This document shows, piece by piece, positions 52,176 through 61,138 of a DNA stretch of 64,000 nucleotides. The DNA is from Candidatus Eiseniibacteriota bacterium (GTDB lineage Bacteria > Eisenbacteria > RBG-16-71-46 > CAIMUX01 > WJJG01). A model generated the notes under the pieces. The model did not search any database. It was not told the DNA's origin and saw only the letters and a program-made list of their open reading frames with translations. Made by a program: the position numbers and the translations under genes. The stretch covers positions 1 through 64,000 of the forward strand of contig JAGMBO010000019.1 of NCBI GenBank assembly GCA_023129715.1, in the 5' to 3' direction. Every line of letters begins with the position of its first letter. Position 1 is the stretch's first letter.

Positions 52176-52967
52176 ATGGGGCGAGCGGCTCTGTACTGCG
52201 GAATCGATGTAGGCGCGGCGGCGACGAAGGTGATCGTCATTGATCGGGCGGGCGAGATCCGCGCCCGAAGAGTCGGTCGCACTGGCGCGGGGCCAGCGCG
52301 GATCGCTCAGCGCTACCGGGATGAGATTCTCACCGAGCTGGATCTCGAGCTTGCCGACATATCGCGCACCTGCGCCACGGGATACGCCCGCCGGGATGTG
52401 GCCTTCGCCGACTGTTCGCGCACCGAGATCTCCTGTCACAGCCGGGGTTGCCTGCACTTCTTCTCCGGTCCGCTGACGGTCGTCGACATTGGTGGGCAGG
52501 ACAACAAGATCATCCGGTTGGACGAGCACGGAAAGCGAGTCGGCTTCAAGCTCAATCGCAAGTGCGCCGCCGGTACCGGCGCCTTCCTTGAGGAGATTGC
52601 GACGCTGCTCGAGGTGCCGCTGGAGGAGATGAACGGCGTGGCACAGCAGGCCGTGGCCCCGGTTGTCCTGGGCAGCTTCTGCACCGTGTTCACCAAGACC
52701 GAGATCCTGACCAACTTCAGGCGTGGTGATCGGATCCCGGATATCGCTGCGGGAGCGTTCGAGTCGGTCGTGCGTCGGATCACCGAGATGGATCCACTGG
52801 AGGGAGAGATCCTGCTCACGGGTGGGGTGGTGGCGCACAACCCCGTCATTGTAAGCATCTTCGAACGTCGGCTGGCTAGGCCAGTCAAGGTTCCGCCAGA
52901 GCCTCAGTTCACCGGCGCGCTTGGCGCGGCGCTGGTGGCCCAGAGCGAGGACGAGCAGGAGGCGTGA
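52176..52967 (+). CDS. ATP-dependent activator (HgdC/BadF/BadG family)
   Basis: The 263-residue ASKHA-fold ATPase starts YCGIDVGAAATKVIVID and contains VVDIGGQDNKIIRL near 103, KCAAGTGAFLEE near 128 and GSFCTVFTKTE near 166; the two Cys bind the [4Fe-4S] cluster shared between subunits in the family. ILLTGGVVAHNP near 213 completes the nucleotide site. It hydrolyses ATP to push electrons to the HgdB-like protein. ATG 52176 follows GGGAGGA by 5 bases. The 179-base gap before it holds repeated GCCGGATGC and GGATGCC words but no gene. Confidence 0.88.
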   Translation: MGRAALYCGIDVGAAATKVIVIDRAGEIRARRVGRTGAGPARIAQRYRDEILTELDLELADISRTCATGYARRDVAFADCSRTEISCHSRGCLHFFSGPLTVVDIGGQDNKIIRLDEHGKRVGFKLNRKCAAGTGAFLEEIATLLEVPLEEMNGVAQQAVAPVVLGSFCTVFTKTEILTNFRRGDRIPDIAAGAFESVVRRITEMDPLEGEILLTGGVVAHNPVIVSIFERRLARPVKVPPEPQFTGALGAALVAQSEDEQEA

Positions 52968-53018
52968 TCGGCGGCATGCCCGGGCTGCAGAATCAGCCCG
53001 GGGGGGAAGGATCCTGGC

Positions 53019-55100
53019 ATGCTTGATCGGCTCTTCAATCCCAGAGCGGTGGCGGTCATTGGGGCCTCCAATAATCCGCTGAGCATTGGGCACATCGTCT
53101 TGAAGAACCTCCTTGAGCAAGGCTACACGGGCCCCGTCTACCCGGTGAACCCTAAGTCTCCGGAAGTGCTCTCGCTCAAGGCCTACAAATCGGTACTGGA
53201 GATCCCCGGCGAAGTCGACCTGGTGAACATCTCGATCAAGAACACCTTTGTGCCGATGGCGCTGGAGGAGTGCGGCCAGAAGGGCGTCAAGTACGCGATC
53301 ATCCACACGGCGGGTTTCAAGGAGACCGGCGTGCAGGGTGCCGCCCTGGAGAACCAGATCGTCAGTATCGCGCAACGCTACGGCCTGCGTCTGTATGGCC
53401 CCAACTCCCAAGGGGTCGAGAACTCCGCGGAGGGCGTCCGCCTTTACGCCAACTTCACCTTCACGCCGTTCACGCCGGGCAACATCTCGATTCTCGCCCA
53501 GAGTGGCGGGGTCGGAGAAGTGCTGCAGCTCCAGCTAGGCAAGCTCGGCGCCGGCTTCCACATGTACGCGAGCTACGGCAACGAGTGTGATGTCTCGATG
53601 AACGAGATCCTCGAGCACTTCGGTCAGGATGAGGGGACCAGAGTCATCCTGCTCCACGTCGAAACCCTGCGGGATCCGAACTCCTTCCTGGAGGTCGCGC
53701 GAAGAATCACGCGAGCCAAGCCGATCCTGGCGGTCAAGTCGGGCAGGACGAAGGCAGGTCTGAAAGCGGTCTCCTCGCATACGGGCGCCCTGATGGAGAG
53801 GGATATCACGACGGACGTCATCTTCAAGAAGGCGGGGATCATTCGCTTCGACACGCAGGAGGAGATGCTCCAGAGCGCGATCGCGCTGTCGACGCAGCCG
53901 GTGCCGCGTGGCAATCGAGTGGCGCTGATCACCAATACGGGGGGGCCGGCGATCCTGGCGGTCGACCATGCGGTGCTGGCCGGCCTGGAAGTGACGGACC
54001 TGGAGCCCAAGACGAGCAGCCTGCTGCGGGAGAGGCTCTACCCGGAGGCGGCGGTGAGGAATCCAGTGGACGTCCTGGCGACGGCCACACCCGAGCACTA
54101 CGACGTGGCCATCGAGGCCTTGATGAAGGATCCCAACGTGGATTCGATCCTAATCAGCTTCATTACCGCGCAGTTCGTAGACCTGGAGGGCATCGCGGCC
54201 AAGGTGGCCGCCTGGGGCCGCAAGGCGGTCAAGCCTCTGGTCTGTGTTCTGATGACGATTGCCAAGTGGGAACACCTGGTCACGGCGATCCGTGGCGGTG
54301 GTGTACCAGTGTATGAGTATCCCGAGACCGGCGCCCGCGCGCTCGTCAACATGACGCGCTACGGAAGGGTGAAGTACAGGCCCGAGTCCACCTATCCGGA
54401 GCTGGACCCGGACCGGACCGCGGTGGAGCGGATCCTTGCCGCATGCCCCGGGGGGCATCTTTCCCAGGCGGAGGCCTTCGCGGTCTTGAGGGCTTATGGC
54501 ATTCGGGCGGCCGAGACCAGGCGCGTCGGGGACGCCGAGCAGCTCAAGACAGCCGCTGCCGAGCTGCGCTTCCCAATGGTCCTCAAGGTGGACACGCCAG
54601 CCGCAGTGCACAAGACCGAGGCGGGTGGCGTGGTGCTGGGTATCGGGAGCGAAGCCGAGTTGATCAGGGCCTTTGCCGAGATGGAGGCAAGCTTTCGGGA
54701 GCACGCGGCGGCCTTCATTCTTCAGGAGCAGCTCGGTGATGCTGTCGAGACGATTGTCGGAGTCAATAACACGGAGGCGGTGGGTCCCATCCTCATGTTT
54801 GGTCTGGGAGGCGTTCTGGTAGAGGCGATCAAGGATGTTCAGTTCCGTCTCGCGCCCCTCTCCCGCCAGGATGCGCAAGAGATGATCCGCTCGATCAAGG
54901 CGCATACCATCCTGGAAGGCGTGCGCGGCGCGGCGGGGGCCGACATCGACAGCCTGATCGACATCCTCCTCAGGGTCTCACGCCTGGCGGTGGATTTTCC
55001 CCGCATTGTCGAGCTGGACCTGAATCCGGTCTTCAGCTTTCCTCCCGGAGAAGGATCGCGGGCCGTAGATGTGAGGGTCAGGCTGGCGGACGATACGTAG
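53019..55100 (+). CDS. ADP-forming acyl-CoA synthetase (fused alpha-beta)
   Basis: The 693-residue enzyme has a CoA-binding Rossmann domain (RAVAVIGASNNPLSIGHI near 8), flavodoxin-like ligase domains with the phospho-His region SSHTGALMERD near 250, and an ATP-grasp module from about 475 (LSQAEAFAVLRAYGIRAAET, PMVLKVDTPAAVHKTEAGGV). Such NDP-forming acetyl-CoA synthetases run mostly in the ATP-making direction in anaerobes, recovering energy from acyl-CoA products. Within this cluster it could harvest ATP from the end product or, less likely, activate the substrate. Start ATG 53019 follows GGAAGGA. Confidence 0.87.
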   Translation: MLDRLFNPRAVAVIGASNNPLSIGHIVLKNLLEQGYTGPVYPVNPKSPEVLSLKAYKSVLEIPGEVDLVNISIKNTFVPMALEECGQKGVKYAIIHTAGFKETGVQGAALENQIVSIAQRYGLRLYGPNSQGVENSAEGVRLYANFTFTPFTPGNISILAQSGGVGEVLQLQLGKLGAGFHMYASYGNECDVSMNEILEHFGQDEGTRVILLHVETLRDPNSFLEVARRITRAKPILAVKSGRTKAGLKAVSSHTGALMERDITTDVIFKKAGIIRFDTQEEMLQSAIALSTQPVPRGNRVALITNTGGPAILAVDHAVLAGLEVTDLEPKTSSLLRERLYPEAAVRNPVDVLATATPEHYDVAIEALMKDPNVDSILISFITAQFVDLEGIAAKVAAWGRKAVKPLVCVLMTIAKWEHLVTAIRGGGVPVYEYPETGARALVNMTRYGRVKYRPESTYPELDPDRTAVERILAACPGGHLSQAEAFAVLRAYGIRAAETRRVGDAEQLKTAAAELRFPMVLKVDTPAAVHKTEAGGVVLGIGSEAELIRAFAEMEASFREHAAAFILQEQLGDAVETIVGVNNTEAVGPILMFGLGGVLVEAIKDVQFRLAPLSRQDAQEMIRSIKAHTILEGVRGAAGADIDSLIDILLRVSRLAVDFPRIVELDLNPVFSFPPGEGSRAVDVRVRLADDT

Positions 55101-55141
55101 ACGCTGAGAGAACTTCGTTGGGCGAAGCACGGCGGAGACCG

Positions 55142-56515
55142 ATGGCTGGACCGATCAAGACACGCTATACGATAGTCGGCGCCGGGATCGCCGGCATCGC
55201 GGCGGCGGAGGCCATCCGCGAACTCGATCGTTCAGGCCCGCTGCTGGTCGTCAATGGTGAGGGTGTGGCGCCCTACTGCCGGCCGCTGACGGTCGAGGTC
55301 CTGACGGATGAGAAGACCCCGGAGGAGATCTGCCTGCGCGAGGCGCAGTGGTTCTCGGAGCGGAAGATCACCATCGTGACCGGGGATCCGGTGGCGGAGT
55401 TGCGTGCTCCCACCAAGCAGCTTCTGCTCGCAACGGGGCAGGTGGTCGCATGGGAGAAGCTGCTTGTTGCGGTCGGTTCCCAGCCGGCCGGCGTGCGGAT
55501 TGCCGGCCTCGAGCAGGTTCCCTGCTTCACTCTTTTCACTCAGGCAGATGCCGCCCGCTTGAAGCCGCTCTGCAAGCCCGGCGCGCAGGCCCTGGTCGTG
55601 GGGATCGGCCTGATCGGCCTGCAGGCCCTAACGGCACTGCGACGGCGGGGGGTCAGCGTCGTTGCCGTCGAGGTGGCCCCCAAGGTGCTTCCGATGATCC
55701 TGGACGCAGAGGCCGCAGGCTATGCGCAGCGCAGGCTCGAGCAGCACGGAATCGATGTCCGCGTCGGCACATCCGTCCAGGAACTCAGACCCGTTGCCGG
55801 CGGCAGGCGGCCCTACCAGGCGCTGACCTCCACGGGCGAGGTGCTCGATTTCGACTTCCTGGTCATGGCCGTGGGGATGCAGCCGAACCTGATCCTCGCT
55901 GACCGTGCCGGGATCGCCCGCGGGCGTGGAATCCGGGTCTCTCCCACAATGCAGACGAGCATACCTGACATCTATGCCGCGGGTGACGTAACGGAGTACC
56001 CGGATTGGATCGAGGGCGGCGAGGAGGTCCACGCTCACTGGGTCAATGCCTATCGCCAGGGACGCATTGCCGGGCGGCACATGGCCGGCGGCGACCCACC
56101 ACCCTGTGAGCCGGTCTTCCTCAATTCGCTGCGGGTGTTCGACCTGCCCATCATCACGATGGGCGCCAGCCGACGCGACGCGCTGGAGGGGGCGGAGGCC
56201 TTTGTTGCGGCTGCGCCGGCACGGCCGGCGTACAGGCGCTTGCTCGTGAGGGACGGCCGCCTAATCGGCGCGACGTTCGTCAACGACGTGGGGGAGGCCG
56301 GTGTCTTTCAGTATCTGATGCAGAACAGGATCAACATCGGAGAAGTTGCCGAAGAGCTTGTCAACCGAGGACGAAAGGCATTCGAGTTTCTCGACGAACT
56401 CCACCGGCAGGTAGTCCGGGGCGATCTGGAGTGGGCGCCGTCGATGGACTTGATCAGCGAGTACCGCAAGAACCACCGGCACACACGCTGGGGGCACAAC
56501 GAGCCTGAGAAGTGA
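55142..56515 (+). CDS. FAD/NAD(P)-dependent oxidoreductase, AorC-like subunit
   Basis: The 457-residue flavoprotein has an FAD-binding dinucleotide motif (IVGAGIAGIAAAEAI near 12), an NAD-binding motif (ALVVGIGLIGLQAL near 147) and the second FAD element IYAAGDVTE near 280. Its GTG/TGA junction overlaps the aldehyde oxidoreductase gene, and an Fe-S subunit follows. In Aromatoleum the tungsten enzyme AorABC consists of exactly these three parts, with the FAD subunit exchanging electrons with NAD(H); I infer the same here. ATG 55142 follows a GGCGGAGA stretch. Confidence 0.8.
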   Translation: MAGPIKTRYTIVGAGIAGIAAAEAIRELDRSGPLLVVNGEGVAPYCRPLTVEVLTDEKTPEEICLREAQWFSERKITIVTGDPVAELRAPTKQLLLATGQVVAWEKLLVAVGSQPAGVRIAGLEQVPCFTLFTQADAARLKPLCKPGAQALVVGIGLIGLQALTALRRRGVSVVAVEVAPKVLPMILDAEAAGYAQRRLEQHGIDVRVGTSVQELRPVAGGRRPYQALTSTGEVLDFDFLVMAVGMQPNLILADRAGIARGRGIRVSPTMQTSIPDIYAAGDVTEYPDWIEGGEEVHAHWVNAYRQGRIAGRHMAGGDPPPCEPVFLNSLRVFDLPIITMGASRRDALEGAEAFVAAAPARPAYRRLLVRDGRLIGATFVNDVGEAGVFQYLMQNRINIGEVAEELVNRGRKAFEFLDELHRQVVRGDLEWAPSMDLISEYRKNHRHTRWGHNEPEK

Positions 56516-58386
56516 CGACCATGCAAGATGCCATCGGTAACATGCGGTCCCGCCTGGCGGAGATCGATCTCACCGCGGGGACGGTCCACTATGAGGACAC
56601 GCCGCCGGCGGTCGTCAGGGAGTTCCTGGGCGGGCGGGGGCTGAATGTCGCCTATCTGCATCGCCTGCTGCCCGCCGGCGTCGATGCGCTTTCGCCGGAG
56701 AACGTGCTGATCATTGGGGCCGGGGCACTCACCGGTACGGGCTGTCCGAACTCTAGCCGATTCAACATCACGACCAAGTCCCCAGAGTCCAACATCCTTG
56801 GCGACGCCAACTGCGGGGGGTTCTTTGGACCGAAACTGCGCTATTCGGGTATCGATCGGCTGATCATCCGCGGCCGTGCCCGGCAGCCGGTCCTGCTGCG
56901 GCTAGGGGATGGCCGCGTCGAGATCCTCGACGCGCGGGCCTACTGGGGCCTCGATGTGAACGATACGCAGGCGGCCATGCGGCGTGACTTCGGCCCCACC
57001 TGCGAGAGCATCTGTATCGGCCCCGCCGGGGAAGTCCTCGTCCGGTTCGCCTGCGTGATGACCGGGGTCAAGAACGCCGCCGCCCGGGGCGGCATGGGCG
57101 CGGTGATGGGCAGCAAGCGGGTCAAGGCGATTGTGGCCACGGGTGGCGTGGGGCTCGAGATCGCGGACCCCGACGGACTGCTCGCCCTCAACGAGCAGAT
57201 CAAGGACTACCTGCTCGACTCATCGATCGTCAAGGTTCTCGGGCGCGTGGGGACCCCGCTGCTCTACGAGGTCAGCAACCACCTGGGAACGATTCGCACG
57301 CGCAACAGCCAGGACAGCTCCTTCGTCAGCACCCTTGATGCCGAGGTGATTCACGAACACGTGACGAAGATGATTTCCTGTCACTCATGCGTAGTGCACT
57401 GTCGGCATCGCAACATCCACCAGGGTGAGGGGCCGGAGTACACCACGATCGGCCTGCTGGGGGCCAATCTTGGGATCGGCGACACGGAAGAGGTCATCCG
57501 ACTCAATGATCTCGTCAATCGACTGGGTCTCGATGTCTCGTCGACGGGGGGGATCCTCTCCTGGGCCATGGAACTCTACCAGCGGGGCATCATCGATGCA
57601 TCCCTCACGGGTGAGCCGCTCCAATTCGGCGACTATGAACTTGTCGTGCGTCTGATCCACTCGGTTGCCCGGCGGGAGGGTTTCGGAGACGTCTTGGCAG
57701 AGAGCTCCCACGCTGCGGCACGGCTGAATGACCCGGAGCGGAAGTACTTGATCGCGATCAAGGGCCTGCCGCAGTCTGACCCCCACGACTGCCGCTACAT
57801 CAAGGCGTTCGCGCTGGGGATCGCCACCGCCTCCCGCGGTGCGGACCACCTGCGCAGCCGGCCCACCCTGGAGGTCTTCAATCTGCCCAAGGACTTGCTG
57901 CGGGAGATCTACGGCACGGACATCGATGATGACCCGACCTCCTACAATACCAAGGAGATTGTGGTCGCCACCCATGAGAGCATCTATGCGGTCATCGACT
58001 CCGTAGGCATCTGCAAGTTCATCTGCCACGGATTCAACAGCCCCAAGCTCCTCAAGTATGAGCACTTCTCCCAACTCCTGGAGCGGGCTTTCCGGGCGAG
58101 CTTCAGCGTGGCTGATCTCCAGGCTGTCGCGCACCGCATCATCGATCTCGAACGGGCATTCCTCAATCGCGAAGGGATCCGTAGACCGGATGACACCCTG
58201 CCATGGCGCTATTTCGAGGAGCCGCTGCCCAACGGGGTCGCCAAGGGCCACCGGATCGATCGGGCCAAGTTTCAGGAGATGCTGAGTCGGTACTACCGCC
58301 TTAGGCGTTGGGATGCGGACGGCGTCGTTCCGCAAGAGAGGGTCCGGGAGCTGCTGGCAGCCTGGGACGACGGGTCAGGAGCATGA
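56512..58386 (+). CDS. tungsten-containing aldehyde:ferredoxin oxidoreductase, large subunit (AorB-like)
   Basis: The 624-residue protein is an AOR-family tungstopterin enzyme: LTAGTVHYEDTPPAVVREFL, FLGGRGLNVAYL, NAAARGGMGAVMGSKRVKAI near 186 and the cluster ligands CHSCVVHC near 290 with a distal Cys in DSVGICKF near 500. It interconverts aldehydes and carboxylic acids at very low potential; BamB of class II benzoyl-CoA reductase belongs to the same superfamily but ours looks closer to AorB by motif layout (CHSCVVHC, SRGADHL). Start is GTG 56512, overlapping the previous stop, or ATG 56521. The gene is coupled to both neighbours. Confidence 0.85.
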   Translation: MTTMQDAIGNMRSRLAEIDLTAGTVHYEDTPPAVVREFLGGRGLNVAYLHRLLPAGVDALSPENVLIIGAGALTGTGCPNSSRFNITTKSPESNILGDANCGGFFGPKLRYSGIDRLIIRGRARQPVLLRLGDGRVEILDARAYWGLDVNDTQAAMRRDFGPTCESICIGPAGEVLVRFACVMTGVKNAAARGGMGAVMGSKRVKAIVATGGVGLEIADPDGLLALNEQIKDYLLDSSIVKVLGRVGTPLLYEVSNHLGTIRTRNSQDSSFVSTLDAEVIHEHVTKMISCHSCVVHCRHRNIHQGEGPEYTTIGLLGANLGIGDTEEVIRLNDLVNRLGLDVSSTGGILSWAMELYQRGIIDASLTGEPLQFGDYELVVRLIHSVARREGFGDVLAESSHAAARLNDPERKYLIAIKGLPQSDPHDCRYIKAFALGIATASRGADHLRSRPTLEVFNLPKDLLREIYGTDIDDDPTSYNTKEIVVATHESIYAVIDSVGICKFICHGFNSPKLLKYEHFSQLLERAFRASFSVADLQAVAHRIIDLERAFLNREGIRRPDDTLPWRYFEEPLPNGVAKGHRIDRAKFQEMLSRYYRLRRWDADGVVPQERVRELLAAWDDGSGA

Positions 58387-58823
58387 TGAGAAAAGTATAC
58401 ACAAATCCTGCCCTCTGTTCCGGATGCCGTGCGTGCAGCGTGGCCTGCGCCCTGGTGCACTTCGGCATTGCCGACGACGCCCTTGGGGCGATCCAAGTCG
58501 TCAGAGATCCCCTACAGCGCTATGAGTATCAGACCGTTTGCCGGATGTGCGAAGACCCGGAGTGCGTGGCGGCCTGCATGGCGGCGGCTTTGGCACGCGA
58601 TCCGGAGACGGGCCGCATCATCGTCGATCGAGATCGGTGTATCGGCTGCTGGATGTGCGTTATGGTGTGTCCGTACGGGGCCGTAGTCGCCAGCGAGAGA
58701 CTGGGGAAGGCGATCATCTGCGATCAGTGCTTCGAACGAGAGCAAGCCGCGTGCGTGGCGGCCTGTTCGACGGGCGCGATTCAGATGGCCGAAGCGGAGG
58801 ATACCGCTGGCATTGCCGAGTAA
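58383..58823 (+). CDS. polyferredoxin-like Fe-S subunit (AorA-like)
   Basis: This 146-residue protein has four Cys groups for [4Fe-4S] clusters: CSGCRACSVAC (12-22), CRMCEDPECVAAC (about 52), CIGCWMCVMVC (about 83) and CDQCFEREQAACVAAC (about 113). It is the HycB/AorA-type electron-transfer subunit that links the tungsten enzyme to the flavoprotein or ferredoxin. Its ATG overlaps the stop of the preceding gene (ATGA). The C-terminus, coding GIAE and stop, falls in the first unit of a 39-base tandem repeat. Confidence 0.88.
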   Translation: MMRKVYTNPALCSGCRACSVACALVHFGIADDALGAIQVVRDPLQRYEYQTVCRMCEDPECVAACMAAALARDPETGRIIVDRDRCIGCWMCVMVCPYGAVVASERLGKAIICDQCFEREQAACVAACSTGAIQMAEAEDTAGIAE

Positions 58824-58925
58824 GGTGGAAGGATCATGCCTGCTTCTGGCATGATCGAGTAAGGCGGAAGGGGTATACCTGCTCCTGGCATTACTGAGTA
58901 AGGCAGAGGAAGCAGATCTGCTTCG
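58809..58925. repeat. three degenerate 39-base tandem repeats with a hairpin
   Basis: Units at 58809-58847, 58848-58886 and 58887-58925 share the layout GGCAT, GAGTAAGG, GGAAGG or GAGGAAG, CTGCT. The first contains the stop codon of the Fe-S gene. GATCATGCC (58832-58840) and GGCATGATC (58848-58856) form a perfect 9-base-pair hairpin with a 7-base loop and no following T run, so it is not a standard terminator. Confidence 0.8.
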
Positions 58926-58964
58926 CAGGTGACAGCGAGATGCGCCGTGGCGATGGAGGTTGCG

Positions 58965-59993
58965 ATGCCTGAAGAGAAACTCACTGTGGGCGTGGTCGGC
59001 GTTGGGGCGATCGGCACGGTGCTGGCGGCCTGTCTGAGCAAAGCGGGTGCGAATGTCGTTGTAACAGATCTCCCGCCTCGCATTGCGCAGGTCAAGCAGG
59101 ACGGGCTACGCGTGCACTGGCAGAATCAAGATCTCTGCTACCGAGTCGCGGCGGTCGACTCGATTGGCGAGCTCGGCGCGATTGATCCAGAGTGCATCCT
59201 GGTCGCGACCAAGGCCTATATCCTGCCGAAAATCGCCCCCGCGGTCGCGGCGGCGGCGGGGGCGCGCTGTCTCGTGATCAGCGCGGAGAACGGCATTGAC
59301 ACAGAGGCCGAGCTGGCACGTCACGTTCCGGAGGAGAACGTGGGGCGGATGGTCATCAATCTGGCGGCAGGGTGCAACGCGGAGGGCGCGGCCCACATCA
59401 TCTGGTTCAATCCGCCCAACGCATTTGGACTACTGGCGGACGGCAGACGTGGCCCGATCGAACGCCTGGTGGAGCTGTTCAACGCGACCGGCTTGACGTC
59501 GGAGCTTGTGGATCCGGTCACGATCAAGAAGAAGGTCTTTCTCAAGACGGTGCTCACCGCCGCACTGATGCCAATGTGCGCGGTGATGGAGCTCACCATG
59601 AAGGAGGCGATGACCTGCCAAGCGACGCGGAGGTTGGCGGGGGACGTCGTCAGCGAGGGCCTGGCGGTGGGCAGGCGGTTGGGCTACGAATACGGAGAGG
59701 GCATCTGGGAGGAGTGTATGGGGTATCTCGACAAAGGCGGCAGCCACCACCCCTCGATGTCCATTGACATCCGCAACCGGCAACCGACGGAGATCGAATT
59801 CATCAATGGCAAGCTGCTGGAGATCGGCAGCAGGTTCGGCGACCTGCGGTTGGAGGTCAACCGCGTCCTGGTATCGCTGTTGATGGCACTGGAACTCAGG
59901 AACGGCACGCGCGGGCCGGGCGAGTTCCCCAGCTACATCCAGACTGCTGGCCGGACGGCGGATGGGGCGCGGCCTTTCAAGAGGAACCGGTAG
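58965..59993 (+). CDS. ketopantoate-reductase-family NAD(P) dehydrogenase (PanE/ApbA-like)
   Basis: The 342-residue protein starts with GVVGVGAIGTVLAACLSKAG, the GxGxxG motif, followed by the ILVATKAY and LVISAENGID elements of ApbA/PanE, and KKKVFLKTVLTAALMPMC with the conserved Lys near 186. ATG 58965 follows GGAGG by 5 bases. Within a catabolic cluster it more likely reduces or oxidises a 2-oxo/2-hydroxy acid (PanE-family D-2-hydroxyacid dehydrogenases are known) than makes pantoate. A 2-hydroxyacyl-CoA would be a natural substrate of the HgdB-type protein in the same cluster. Its precise substrate is unknown. Confidence 0.8.
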   Translation: MPEEKLTVGVVGVGAIGTVLAACLSKAGANVVVTDLPPRIAQVKQDGLRVHWQNQDLCYRVAAVDSIGELGAIDPECILVATKAYILPKIAPAVAAAAGARCLVISAENGIDTEAELARHVPEENVGRMVINLAAGCNAEGAAHIIWFNPPNAFGLLADGRRGPIERLVELFNATGLTSELVDPVTIKKKVFLKTVLTAALMPMCAVMELTMKEAMTCQATRRLAGDVVSEGLAVGRRLGYEYGEGIWEECMGYLDKGGSHHPSMSIDIRNRQPTEIEFINGKLLEIGSRFGDLRLEVNRVLVSLLMALELRNGTRGPGEFPSYIQTAGRTADGARPFKRNR

Positions 59994-60064
59994 TCACCCC
60001 GGCCGGCCGCCCGCCCGGACGGACAGCCACGATCGACGAGGCAACTTCGTAGGAGGAGATGGAA

Positions 60065-61123
60065 ATGACGCCAGACAGAAAGACCATGCAGTGCCCCATG
60101 CCAAAGCACGCGGTCCCCACCCTCTTTCAGAGGCGGGACCCGGCCGAGTTCGGGTTCAAGTTCATCAAGTACGCCAAGGAGGAGGGCATTGCGCGGGTCA
60201 CGATCAACCGGCCGGAGGTCTACAACTCCTACAACCTGCAGACACTCAAGGAGATGACCGAGGCCTTCGACGACGTCGCCGTGGACGACCGCATCGGGGT
60301 CGTCATTCTGCGCGGTGAGGGTGACAAGGCCTTCTGCACCGGGGGAGACGTCAAGGAGTATGCCGAGAGCATCGTTCAGGGCAAATCGCAGGACATGTGG
60401 GGCTGGATGAACTACTTCGTCCGTGCTCACGACGCCCTGCGCAACTGCGGCAAGACCACCATTGCCGCCCTGAATGGAATCGTCGTCGGCGGGGGCAACG
60501 AGTGGAACCTGAGCTGTGATGTCGCGATCATGGCCGATACGGACTTCATCGAAAAGAAGGGTCGCAAGATCCCCACCCGCTATATCAAGCAGGTCGGGGC
60601 AACGGTCGGGAGCGTTGCCGCCGGCGGTGCGACCCAGTATCTCCCGCTGGTGGTCGGGCTGCGGCGCGCCAAGGAAATCCTGCTCTTCAATCGCCCCATG
60701 CTCCCGCAGCAGTGCAAGGAGTGGGGCTTGGTGAACGAAGTCGTCCCCTACGACGAACTCGACGACGTCGTCAGCAAGTGGGCGCATGATGCCCTCAATC
60801 ATTTTCCGGGCTCGATCCGCTCCACGAGGGAGCAGCTCAACTTCCTGGGCAATTTCGTCTGGGGTGCGACCATGGGATTTGCCAAGGACACACTGACGCG
60901 CAACATGGGTGGAATCGAATCCTACCTGGGGATGGTCGGTTTCACCGGCAAGCGTCCGGTTGACTATGATTCCATCCGGCGGGCGATGGCCGCGGGAGCC
61001 GATGGCGAGAGCCTCTTCGGACCGTACACGAACAAGTGCCCGGCCTGCGGACTCGAGGGACTGCCGTTGGAATTCGAGTACTGCGGCGCCTGTGCCGCCA
61101 AGATCGACGCGTCGGGCAGCTAA
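60065..61123 (+). CDS. crotonase-family hydrolase (BamA/BadI/MenB-like) with C-terminal zinc ribbon
   Basis: The 352-residue protein has a crotonase core resembling the ring-cleaving or ring-closing members: RVTINRPEVYNSYNLQTL, RGEGDKAFCTGGDVKEYAES near 82-101, IVVGGGNEWNLSCDVAIM near 139, VGSVAAGGATQYLPLVVG near 180. YNSY and AFCTGG recall BamA/Oah and BadI, which open cyclic CoA esters. After the core a CPACG...YCGAC pair (about 325-345) forms a likely zinc ribbon, which I do not recall in these families. ATG 60065 is 8 bases after AGGAGG; ATG 60059 is too close to it. A ring-opening hydrolase role is the leading inference. Confidence 0.78.
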   Translation: MTPDRKTMQCPMPKHAVPTLFQRRDPAEFGFKFIKYAKEEGIARVTINRPEVYNSYNLQTLKEMTEAFDDVAVDDRIGVVILRGEGDKAFCTGGDVKEYAESIVQGKSQDMWGWMNYFVRAHDALRNCGKTTIAALNGIVVGGGNEWNLSCDVAIMADTDFIEKKGRKIPTRYIKQVGATVGSVAAGGATQYLPLVVGLRRAKEILLFNRPMLPQQCKEWGLVNEVVPYDELDDVVSKWAHDALNHFPGSIRSTREQLNFLGNFVWGATMGFAKDTLTRNMGGIESYLGMVGFTGKRPVDYDSIRRAMAAGADGESLFGPYTNKCPACGLEGLPLEFEYCGACAAKIDASGS

Positions 61124-61138
61124 CCGGGGGAGGAAGAA

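Noticed and set aside
56512-58386. Class II benzoyl-CoA reductase subunit BamB
   Set aside because: No BamD-I partner set is seen and the flavoprotein/Fe-S partners fit AorABC better. A phylogeny could overturn this.
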